Assembly (NCBI GenBank): GCA_947627965.1
Contig: CANQYA010000068.1
Coordinates: forward strand, 1 to 5,525
Reading direction: 5' to 3'
DNA length: 5,525 nucleotides
Source: an uncultured Bacilli bacterium
GTDB lineage: Bacteria; Bacillota_I; Bacilli_A; RF39; UBA660
Shown here: positions 1 through 5,256 of the stretch, one piece after another
Numbering within the stretch: position 1 is the stretch's first letter
Layout: each line of letters starts with the position of its first letter
Program-made: the position numbers and the translations under genes
Notes under the pieces: generated by a model
What the model saw: the letters and a program-made list of their open reading frames with translations, nothing else
What the model was told of the DNA's origin: nothing
The model's database searches: none

Positions 1-579
1 AAACATCGAATAACCATAAGATATCAAAATAAAACAGGAAGAAGTTATACTACTTGTGATTATTATAGAACATATTCAAAGTATCATGTTTGTACAACAC
101 ATACAAATAATTATGAAACATTAGAAAAAGTAATTTTAGACAATATCAAAAATGTTTGTCATAAATATCTTGATAAAAACAAAATAAAAGATTCTATAAG
201 AAATATAAAATTTGAAGACACTACTTTAAAACTAAAAAAGCAAATTGAAAGTCTAAAACTTACAAATAATAAACTAACTGAAAATTTAGATAAAACTTAT
301 ATGGACATGCTAAAAGGAATAGTAGACGAATCACAATATTTAAGAATAAGTGAAAATATCAAAAAAGAAATAGATGATAATAAAAAGTATATTGATAATC
401 TTAAAAATCAAAATCAAGAAACAAGCAAAATAGATAGCAAAAAAATAGAAAAATATATTAGTGAGTTTTTATCGTTAGAAAATCCGACTAGAGAATTAAT
501 AATAAATTTAGTTGAAAAAATTTATATCTATCAAGATAAGAGGATAGATATTATATTTACATTTAAAAATACTACATAA
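1..579 (+). CDS. Large serine recombinase (site-specific integrase), C-terminal part, 5' truncated by the window
   Basis: The frame is open from base 1 to the TAA at 577-579 (192 residues seen), so the ATG at 301 is internal, not the start. Residues about 18-38 hold the second half of the recombinase zinc ribbon: a Cys in YTTCDYY, then C-x2-H in VCTTH, followed by a YETLEKVILDNI helix. The first Cys pair and the catalytic resolvase domain with its nucleophilic Ser lie upstream. Residues about 70-140 are a Lys/Glu/Asn-rich predicted coiled coil, the part of large serine integrases that controls integration versus excision. The end (RELIINLVEKIYIYQDKRIDIIF) is the usual closing segment of this family. 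Such enzymes recombine attP with attB and, with a directionality factor, reverse the reaction. The exact subfamily cannot be told without the N-terminus. Confidence 0.9.
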   Translation, partial: KHRITIRYQNKTGRSYTTCDYYRTYSKYHVCTTHTNNYETLEKVILDNIKNVCHKYLDKNKIKDSIRNIKFEDTTLKLKKQIESLKLTNNKLTENLDKTYMDMLKGIVDESQYLRISENIKKEIDDNKKYIDNLKNQNQETSKIDSKKIEKYISEFLSLENPTRELIINLVEKIYIYQDKRIDIIFTFKNTT

Positions 580-592
580 AAAATGTATCAGG
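1..592. mobile_element. Right end of an integrated element carrying a large serine recombinase
   Basis: The recombinase gene occupies almost all of this stretch and stops only 11 bases before the proposed crossover core at 591/592. Immediately beyond lies a LysM reading frame that begins in mid-domain, which is what the host side of an attachment site inside a gene looks like. The other end of the element, its cargo and its size lie outside the window, so whether it is a prophage, a conjugative element or a small recombinase-only intervening element cannot be told. The boundary is inferred from the reading frame and the palindrome, not from an observed direct repeat. Confidence 0.65.
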
Positions 593-606
593 TGATACTC
601 TTTATA
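577..606. other. Putative recombinase attachment-site core (attL/attR type), GG-centred palindrome
   Basis: GTATCA (585-590) and TGATAC (593-598) form perfect 6-bp inverted arms around a central GG (591-592). Extending outward, 580-582 pair with 601-603 and 577-578 with 605-606, giving 11 matches in 15 positions per arm. Large serine recombinases use partly palindromic half-sites around a non-palindromic central dinucleotide, which GG satisfies. The right arm is LysM coding sequence (codons for G-D-T-L-Y), and the left arm follows the recombinase stop, so the site sits exactly where the frame analysis places the element boundary. Without the other end of the element or an empty site, the core is a prediction. 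Confidence 0.5.
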
Positions 607-1082
607 GTATCGCTAAAAAGTTTAATACTACAGTAGATAATTTAATGTACTTAAATAAATTACAAAATACAGTTCTTAATATTGGTCAAATATTAATTAT
701 TAAATCTGAAATAGAACAAGACGTAACTTCATATGATACATATGCATCTTTTTTAGAAAACAATAAAGGGAAAGGAATACTAAAAATAAGAGTTTTTACT
801 GCTAATAAAGTTCTTCCTTTAAAAAATGTTCATATCGTTATTTCTAAAGTAATAGGTACTGATAAAGTTATTTTTTTTGAAGGGGATACTAACGATAGTG
901 GAGTAGTTAATGAAATAGAATTACCAGCATTAAGTAAGTTTACTAGTCTTGTTAAAGAAGTTATTTATTTAGCTGAATGTTACCACCAAAATTATATAAA
1001 AGAAACGCCTTCTATCGTATCTATGTATGACGGTATTAAATCAATATTAGAAATAGAAATGATACCGAAGGGAGATAATTAA
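591..1082 (+). CDS. Interrupted LysM / carboxypeptidase-regulatory-like protein gene, 3' part
   Basis: The frame ending in TAA at 1080-1082 is open back to 567, but contains no ATG, GTG or TTG before the ATG at 645, which has no Shine-Dalgarno sequence and falls inside the LysM domain. Read from 591 the protein begins G-D-T-L-Y-S-I-A-K-K-F and ends the domain with NIGQILIIK, so only the first few residues of the LysM (the Y-x-V strand) are missing. After a short linker comes a carboxypeptidase-regulatory-like beta-sandwich (KGILKIRVFTANKVLPLKNV, then TNDSGVVNEIELPA, YLAECYHQNY and a closing IEMIPKGDN). LysM binds N-acetylglucosamine glycans. In spore formers this second domain occurs in spore proteins such as the N-terminal region of SleC. 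The gene is 2 bases from the next and probably translationally coupled to it. Its promoter and start are presumed to lie beyond the inserted element. The largest product possible now is the 145 residues from 645, if that start is used at all. Confidence 0.75.
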   Translation, partial: GDTLYSIAKKFNTTVDNLMYLNKLQNTVLNIGQILIIKSEIEQDVTSYDTYASFLENNKGKGILKIRVFTANKVLPLKNVHIVISKVIGTDKVIFFEGDTNDSGVVNEIELPALSKFTSLVKEVIYLAECYHQNYIKETPSIVSMYDGIKSILEIEMIPKGDN

Positions 1083-1084
1083 TT

Positions 1085-2428
1085 ATGGATAATCTTCGCC
1101 AATTAGCAAGACCAGTAGTTCCTACCATGATAACCGTTCATTTAGGAAAACCTGATGACACTACTAAAAAAAATATAACTATTTCCTTCATTGACTATAT
1201 TAAAAATGTAACTTGTAGTGAAATTTATCCTACATGGCATTCTGAAGCATTAAAAGCAAACATATTAGCAATCATTTCCTTTACTTTAAATCGTCTTTAC
1301 ACTGAATGGTATCCAAGTAGAGGGTATGACTTTGATATTACTAGTCATTATAGTTATGATCAGACATATCGTGAAAATATCTCTTTTTACGATAACATAA
1401 GTAAACTAGTTGAAGAACTTTTTAATAATTACATCATCAAAGGAAACCAAATTCAGCCTTTCTTCGCAAGATATTGCGATGGGAAGACATCAACTTGCGA
1501 AGGATTATTACAATGGCAAACGGTGGATCTAGCTAATCAAGGTAAAAATGCACTAGAAATATTACGTTATTTTTATGGTAAAGATATCTACTTAATTGAA
1601 GATGCTTCGGTTGCTTCAAATATAGCAACTTATCCAGGGGTAGCCCTTAAATTAGGCGATGTTAGTGAGAACTTGCGAATTATTAAACGCCAATTAAATA
1701 GGATAGCTACCAATTATCCCGCTCTTCCTAAATTTACTGAAATTCACGAATATTTTGACATTATTACTGAAAACATAATTAAAAATTTTCAAGATATCTT
1801 TGATTTACCAATTAATGGTATTATTGATAAAGCTACTTGGTATAAAATAAAGTATTTATATACTAGTGTTAAAAAACTTTCCGATATTTATGCTGAAGGT
1901 GTAACCGAAGAAGATATTAAATTAAAATTTGATGCCGAATTACATGAGGGCGATACTGGTCAAGAAATACAAGCCCTTCATTATTACCTTAATGTTATCG
2001 CCTATTTTAATCCTAATCTGCCATCTTTAGAATTAAATTCTACTTATAATAAAAATACTAAGAAAATGATTATGGCTTTTCAAAAAGAAAAAAAATTAGA
2101 ACCTACAGGAATCCTAAATGTCGATACTTGGAACCAAATTAAAGAAACTTATCAGTCAATATTAAATAATTTACCAAAGGAAGTTTTAGATTATGTCGAT
2201 CAAATTTATCCGGGAAGATTTTTATCTTTAGGAATGACTGGTAGTGACGTTAAAGCTTTACAAAAAATGTTAAAAAAAGCTAATTACAACGTCACGGTAA
2301 GTGGTTGTTATGACAGCAATACAGAATTAATTATTAAACAAATTCAAAAAGAATTAAAACTTGAAGAAAATGGTGTAACTGGTCCGTTGGAATGGCGTCA
2401 TGTAGTAAGTATTTCTAAAGAAAAATGA
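1085..2428 (+). CDS. SpoIID/LytB-like domain protein with three peptidoglycan-binding repeats, possible SleC-type cortex-lytic enzyme
   Basis: This 447-residue protein has no signal peptide or membrane segment. Residues about 30-175 resemble the SpoIID/LytB lytic transglycosylase fold: CSEIYPTWHSEALKANILA matches the family's AAEMPPSWPLEALKAQAVA region, with Glu46 at the catalytic Glu position. C131 and C138 (CDGKTSTCEG) precede LLQWQTVDLANQG and ALEILRYFYG, the counterparts of the SpoIID SQWGA and EILKYYYPG segments. Three PG_binding_1-like repeats follow at about 186-258, 286-356 and 377-445, each with a G-D/T-x-G-x-x-V/I start and a G-x-x-D/G-x-x-T/E-W end; the first is the most diverged. 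The order SpoIID-like plus PG-binding is that of clostridial SleC, which cuts spore cortex on germination. AAGGGAGAT within the end of the upstream gene is the Shine-Dalgarno. Activity is uncertain because the domain is diverged, and a structural spore role is possible. Confidence 0.75.
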   Translation: MDNLRQLARPVVPTMITVHLGKPDDTTKKNITISFIDYIKNVTCSEIYPTWHSEALKANILAIISFTLNRLYTEWYPSRGYDFDITSHYSYDQTYRENISFYDNISKLVEELFNNYIIKGNQIQPFFARYCDGKTSTCEGLLQWQTVDLANQGKNALEILRYFYGKDIYLIEDASVASNIATYPGVALKLGDVSENLRIIKRQLNRIATNYPALPKFTEIHEYFDIITENIIKNFQDIFDLPINGIIDKATWYKIKYLYTSVKKLSDIYAEGVTEEDIKLKFDAELHEGDTGQEIQALHYYLNVIAYFNPNLPSLELNSTYNKNTKKMIMAFQKEKKLEPTGILNVDTWNQIKETYQSILNNLPKEVLDYVDQIYPGRFLSLGMTGSDVKALQKMLKKANYNVTVSGCYDSNTELIIKQIQKELKLEENGVTGPLEWRHVVSISKEK

Positions 2429-2449
2429 AATTAATTATTTTTCTTTTTT
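2417..2449. terminator. AT-rich hairpin between convergent genes, possible bidirectional terminator
   Basis: AAAGAAAAAT (2417-2426) pairs perfectly with ATTTTTCTTT (2437-2446), and a G-U and an A-U pair extend the stem inward to a 6-base loop. Six T bases (2444-2449) follow on the plus strand. The hairpin overlaps the last codons of both convergent genes, whose stops are two bases apart. Only one G-C pair is present, so the stem is weak. It is the only candidate terminator here for either gene. Confidence 0.4.
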
Positions 2450-3270
2450 AAAACATAAATATTTAAAGCAATAGTAATATAATCAATTTTAGGAATTTCT
2501 TTATAATTACTTAAAAGAGGTGTCATATTAATTAAATAATTTAAACTGTTACCATCTAAAGGAAAAGTTTTAACATATTCTTCTTTACTAATTATTTCAT
2601 ATTTTTTATTTATATTTTCATTAATTATTTTTTCATTTTCATAGTCTTTAATATTAAGGGCTTCCCTAAGTTCATGAAGATATTGCATTTTAGGTGTAAC
2701 TTTAATGATTATTCCATCTTTTTTCAATAATCTTGCCATTTCCATTTCATTAGAAGGTGATAAAATATTTAAAATTATATCTATTGTGTTATTTACAAAA
2801 GGAACATTGTTTAAGTCAGCTACTATACCTAGAAAATTATTATCAATATAATCATTGAACAAGTCGACAGCATCTTTTGATAAATCTATTCCTATAATTT
2901 TAGAAGTATTACTATTAAGAAACTGTTTAATTTTGTAATCGTGAGTTCCTTCTCCAGAACCCATATCTAAAATAATTTTATTTTCATAATTTTTTATAAT
3001 ATTATAAATTTTGTCATATAATTCATTATAAAATCCACAATTAATAAAATTTCTTCTTTTAACAAATAAGTCTTTAGTATAAATTTTATCATTTTTTAAT
3101 TTAGAAGTTTTATAAAGAACAGCAGTACCTTTCTTTGATATATTAAAAGTATGATTATTAGGGCAAGTTAAACTAATCTTATCAATATTTAATTTTTCCT
3201 TACAAATAGGGCATATCAATATTTCTTCTAAATCATTATAATTATTTATAGAATAATTAATCTTCTTCAT
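2431..3270 (-). CDS. rlmA: 23S rRNA (guanine-N1)-methyltransferase, RlmA family
   Basis: The product is 279 residues from the chosen start. The N-terminus has a zinc site C20-x2-C23-x12-C36-x3-H40 (CPIC...CPNNH), the same spacing as C5/C8/C21/H25 of E. coli RlmA, followed by the family's F-x-x-x-K-x-G-x-x-x-L segment. VKRRNFINCGFY corresponds to the ARRAFLDAGHY region. SAM-binding motif I is ILDMGSGEG (about 100-108), with GIDLSKDAV as motif II. ILSPSNEMEMARLLKKDG, VTPKMQYLHELREAL and NMTPLLSN match the rest of the RlmA catalytic domain. The enzyme methylates N1 of a guanine in helix 35 of 23S rRNA (G745 in E. coli, G748 in the Gram-positive RlmA(II) branch); which one cannot be decided here. 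An upstream ATG at 3282 would add MCCH, but the only Shine-Dalgarno (AAGGA, 3287-3283) directly touches it, so the ATG at 3270 is preferred. It looks like a housekeeping gene with its own promoter. Confidence 0.9.
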   Translation of the reverse strand: MKKINYSINNYNDLEEILICPICKEKLNIDKISLTCPNNHTFNISKKGTAVLYKTSKLKNDKIYTKDLFVKRRNFINCGFYNELYDKIYNIIKNYENKIILDMGSGEGTHDYKIKQFLNSNTSKIIGIDLSKDAVDLFNDYIDNNFLGIVADLNNVPFVNNTIDIILNILSPSNEMEMARLLKKDGIIIKVTPKMQYLHELREALNIKDYENEKIINENINKKYEIISKEEYVKTFPLDGNSLNYLINMTPLLSNYKEIPKIDYITIALNIYVLKKKNN

Positions 3271-3305
3271 ATGACAACACATTCCTTATTTAAGATAATA
3301 TAATT

Positions 3306-3334
3306 ATTATAATAGTAATTTAGTATGATTGTAA
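3306..3334 (-). promoter_or_regulatory. Sigma-A type promoter for rlmA
   Basis: On the minus strand a perfect TATAAT (3311-3306) lies 17 bases downstream of TTACAA (3334-3329), a weak -35. Transcription would start near 3299, giving a leader of about 30 bases that includes AAGGA at 3287-3283. The -35 match is only partial, and in such AT-rich DNA TATAAT can arise by chance. Confidence 0.5.
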
Positions 3335-3335
3335 C

Positions 3336-3351
3336 ATTTTTATATAAAAAT
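3336..3351. repeat. Perfect 16-bp AT palindrome after the LysM gene stop
   Basis: ATTTTTATATAAAAAT reads the same on both strands and lies directly after the stop codon of the minus-strand LysM gene and directly before the -35 of rlmA. It could form a 6-bp AU stem with a 4-base loop, too weak to call a terminator. It may serve as a protein-binding site or be chance in AT-rich DNA. Confidence 0.3.
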
Positions 3352-3906
3352 TTAATTACTATTACTTTCATTAGCAATAGGGTAAGTAATAGTAGGTATT
3401 ATTAAAATATCTCCGATATTAATTATATTATTACTAAGTTTATTTATCCTTTTTAAATCCTCTACAGTTATTCCAAATTTATTAGCAATACTATATAAAT
3501 TATCATTTTTTTGAACAATATATTTAAAATTGTTCTTTTTTTCTTTAGGTAATTTCAATATTTGACCAATAGACAAAATATTATTTTTTAAATTATTAAT
3601 ATATTTAATCGCCCCAATATTGGTATTAAACTTTTTAGCAATACTATATAAATTATCTTTACTTTTAACAGTATAAATATCATATTTATCTTTTTCACTT
3701 TCCGTATCTTCAACTAACGGTATACTTCCACATATATCACTTCCTACATGAGTAGGGGTAGTAAATTCTTCTTTTACTTTTAAAATTTGACCTTCATGTA
3801 AAAAATTATTATGTAAATTATTTAACTTAATTAAAGTAGCAACATCAGTATTATACTGTTTAGCTATCGAATATAGAGAATCACCTTTTTTGACAACATA
3901 ATTCAT
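3352..3906 (-). CDS. Three-LysM-domain protein, probable spore or cell-surface glycan-binding protein
   Basis: The 184-residue protein consists of LysM domains at about 2-44, 76-120 and 128-171, each with the Y-x-V-x-x-x-D-x-L-Y-S-I-A start and an I/E-G-Q/D-I-L-K/I end. A Glu/Asp/Ser-rich linker (about 45-75) separates the first two, and the tail is polar. There is no signal peptide, no membrane segment and no enzymatic domain, as in LysM proteins such as SafA that bind the cortex of the forespore from the mother-cell side. The gene starts directly with its first LysM. AGGTGA (3916-3911) four bases before the ATG supports the start. It is transcribed away from the collagen-like gene, with which it shares a 124-base intergenic region. 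The domains are close relatives of the broken LysM at 591, including a nearly identical 26-bp stretch. The spore role is inferred from the neighbours. Confidence 0.85.
   Translation of the reverse strand: MNYVVKKGDSLYSIAKQYNTDVATLIKLNNLHNNFLHEGQILKVKEEFTTPTHVGSDICGSIPLVEDTESEKDKYDIYTVKSKDNLYSIAKKFNTNIGAIKYINNLKNNILSIGQILKLPKEKKNNFKYIVQKNDNLYSIANKFGITVEDLKRINKLSNNIINIGDILIIPTITYPIANESNSN
3623..3648 (-). repeat. 26-bp inverted copy of the LysM core at 603-628 (25/26 identical)
   Basis: The reverse complement of 3623-3648 (second LysM, codons around LYSIAKKFN) differs from 603-628 in the interrupted LysM gene by one base. The copies are in opposite orientation about 3 kb apart. Common descent of LysM domains explains the similarity in protein, but near-identity at third codon positions suggests recent duplication or gene conversion. 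Confidence 0.7.
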
Positions 3907-3964
3907 AATTTCACCTAATAATAGTATATGAAAAAATATAATTAATTACCTTTTTTAGTAATAA

Positions 3965-4024
3965 CACCCTTTCTTTATTTAATAATCAGCATAAAGTAAT
4001 ATAGAATAACTGATTTAAAGGGTG
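3965..4024. promoter_or_regulatory. Inverted repeat covering the ribosome-binding site of the collagen-like gene
   Basis: CACCCTTT (3965-3972) is the exact reverse complement of AAAGGGTG (4017-4024), the Shine-Dalgarno region of the collagen-like gene. A second pair, AATCAG (3984-3989) and CTGATT (4010-4015), is nested inside. In a transcript starting upstream of 3965 the two pairs could fold together with a bulge on the left side and hide the ribosome-binding site. As DNA the repeat could be an operator in the divergent intergenic region. Within it, CATAAAGTA (3990-3998) fits the CATA-N3-TA -10 of sporulation sigma-K, but no matching -35 AC is visible at the right distance. Confidence 0.35.
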
Positions 4025-4030
4025 ATAAAA

Positions 4031-4729
4031 ATGGATAAAGAACCTAAATATCTTTTGAATTTTACTATTCCGCAAGGACCTACGGGCTTAGCTGAGACTG
4101 TTTCCCTAGGAAAAGTTGTTACCGCGTCTTCTTCTGAAGAAGCTCAAATTATCGACAATAAAGAAGGACTTAATCATAAATTAGATTTTGTTATTCCTAA
4201 AGGTGTCGATGGAAAAGATGGACCAACCGGACCAGCTGGACCTTTAGTAATACCAACCGCACTATTCATGACTTTTGATAGTGAAGATCAATCATCAGGT
4301 ATTAAAGTTGATGCCAACGAAAGAATACCTATTGAATTAAAAATTTCTTCCGAAGAAAATGACTTTGTATTAAATAGTGAAGAAAATACTATAACCATAA
4401 AAAATCCAGGTATTTATCGTATTGATTTTACCGTTTATGCATGTTCTATTTATGAAACAAGTTTCTTTAAAGATAGAGATATTATTGCTATAGGTTTTAA
4501 AAAACCAAATGAAAATACAGTATATGCTGGTGCTAGTGTATGGAATGATAACAAGTTACCGATGGCTATTGTGGGTAATGGGATTATTTTCACTACTTTA
4601 CCTCAAGAAGAATTTGAGTTACTTAATGTTGGTAAAAAAGAAATATACTTAAATACACCTGATTTAGACGAAGAAACGTCTTCTTTTGCTAAACCAGTAG
4701 TAAGTATTATTATCCAAAAAATAAAATAA
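4031..4729 (+). CDS. Short collagen-like protein with C-terminal beta-sandwich domain, exosporium/BclA type
   Basis: The protein is 232 residues from the ATG at 4031. A GTG at 4022 would add three residues but overlaps the Shine-Dalgarno AAAGGGTGAT (4017-4026), so the ATG is preferred. The N-terminal part has two related units, LNFTIPQGPTG (9-19) and LDFVIPKGVDG (51-61). The second runs into four Gly-X-Y triplets (glycines at 58, 61, 64, 67, 70). Residues about 72-232 are a beta-rich domain with the pattern of C1q/TNF-like trimerising C-termini: SSGIKVDANERIP, ENTITIKNPGIYRIDFTV and a final PVVSIIIQKI strand. BclA-like proteins of this build form spore-surface filaments; similar modules occur in phage tail fibres. 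There is no signal peptide, as in exosporium proteins laid down by the mother cell. Four triplets are too few for a long stalk. Codon use resembles the neighbours. Confidence 0.75.
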   Translation: MDKEPKYLLNFTIPQGPTGLAETVSLGKVVTASSSEEAQIIDNKEGLNHKLDFVIPKGVDGKDGPTGPAGPLVIPTALFMTFDSEDQSSGIKVDANERIPIELKISSEENDFVLNSEENTITIKNPGIYRIDFTVYACSIYETSFFKDRDIIAIGFKKPNENTVYAGASVWNDNKLPMAIVGNGIIFTTLPQEEFELLNVGKKEIYLNTPDLDEETSSFAKPVVSIIIQKIK

Positions 4730-4732
4730 AGT

Positions 4733-4761
4733 TTGGTTTATACAGTAATTTATATTATAAT
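4733..4761 (+). promoter_or_regulatory. Sigma-A type promoter for csaA
   Basis: TTGGTT (4733-4738) and a perfect TATAAT (4756-4761) are 17 bases apart, placing the transcription start near 4768 and leaving a leader of about 18 bases that carries GAGGT (4775-4779), six bases before the ATG. No terminator hairpin is visible after the collagen-like gene, so read-through into csaA is also possible. Confidence 0.55.
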
Positions 4762-4785
4762 TAGATATAGAATTGAGGTAGAAAA

Positions 4786-5115
4786 ATGATAGAGTTAAAA
4801 GATTTTCAAAAAATTGATATAAGAGTAGGAACCATTATAAGTGCTAGTATTAATAAAGGAGCTAGGCATAAAGCCTATAAATTAGAAATAGATTTTGGTA
4901 ATGAACTAGGTATAAAAACATCTTCAGCTCAAATAACTGATTGTTATTCTCCTAGTGAATTAATTAATAAACAAGTAATAGCAGTAGTTAATTTAAACCC
5001 AATAAAAATATCCGAAGTAAAAAGTGAAGTATTAGTATTAGGATTGGATTCCAATAATGGTGTTATTTTACTTGCTCCCGAAAAGAAAGTAGATAATGGG
5101 AAAAAAGTTTATTAA
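4786..5115 (+). CDS. csaA: CsaA, tRNA-binding-domain protein with chaperone-like activity
   Basis: At 109 residues it is the length of B. subtilis CsaA (110) and aligns along its whole length: DFQKIDIRVGTI, KLEIDFGNELGIKTSSAQIT, INKQVIAVVNL and KSEVLVLG are the family hallmarks, in order. It is a stand-alone OB-fold tRNA-binding domain, also found at the C-terminus of some methionyl-tRNA synthetases and in Arc1p/Trbp111-type proteins. CsaA forms dimers in the cytosol and has been described as an export-related chaperone, with the tRNA-binding fold suggesting an RNA role as well. GAGGT supports the start. Own promoter and terminator make it a single-gene unit unrelated to the surface genes beside it. 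Confidence 0.92.
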   Translation: MIELKDFQKIDIRVGTIISASINKGARHKAYKLEIDFGNELGIKTSSAQITDCYSPSELINKQVIAVVNLNPIKISEVKSEVLVLGLDSNNGVILLAPEKKVDNGKKVY

Positions 5116-5120
5116 GTCAC

Positions 5121-5150
5121 ACATCTCTAAAAAAATATAGAGATGTTTTT
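5121..5150 (+). terminator. Rho-independent terminator of csaA
   Basis: ACATCTCTA (5121-5129) pairs perfectly with TAGAGATGT (5138-5146) around an 8-base A-rich loop, and the stem runs into five T bases (5146-5150). It begins five bases after the csaA stop. This is the clearest terminator in the window. Confidence 0.85.
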
Positions 5151-5256
5151 AAGTTTAAATTCAAGAAAAAATATATATTATTTTGACTTTTTTTCGTAAT
5201 TTTAATGCATTTTTATTTTTTTTATGATATTATTTTATTATAGTAGAGGTGAGGAT

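Noticed and set aside
301..579. A separate 92-residue protein starting at the ATG at 301
   Set aside because: The same frame is open to base 1 and encodes the recombinase zinc-ribbon half and coiled coil; there is no ribosome-binding site before 301.
645..1082. An intact small protein starting at the ATG at 645
   Set aside because: The ATG is in the middle of a LysM domain whose upstream codons are in frame, and no Shine-Dalgarno precedes it. The gene is better read as a 5'-interrupted one.
3268..3282. Start of rlmA at the ATG at 3282 (MCCH extension)
   Set aside because: AAGGA touches this ATG with no spacing; the ATG at 3270 has a usable 12-base spacing and fits the family's N-terminus.
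3913..3969. Minus-strand 18-codon frame starting GTG after AAAG in the divergent intergenic region
   Set aside because: Very short, with low-complexity hydrophobic content and no conserved pattern; the apparent ribosome-binding site is simply the left arm of the inverted repeat.
4022..4033. GTG at 4022 as start of the collagen-like gene
   Set aside because: The GTG is part of the Shine-Dalgarno AAAGGGTGAT; the ATG at 4031 is well placed behind it.
5183..5241. Sigma-A promoter using TTGACT at 5183
   Set aside because: No -10-like hexamer lies 16-18 bases downstream; nearby TATGAT and TATTAT boxes are at the wrong distance.
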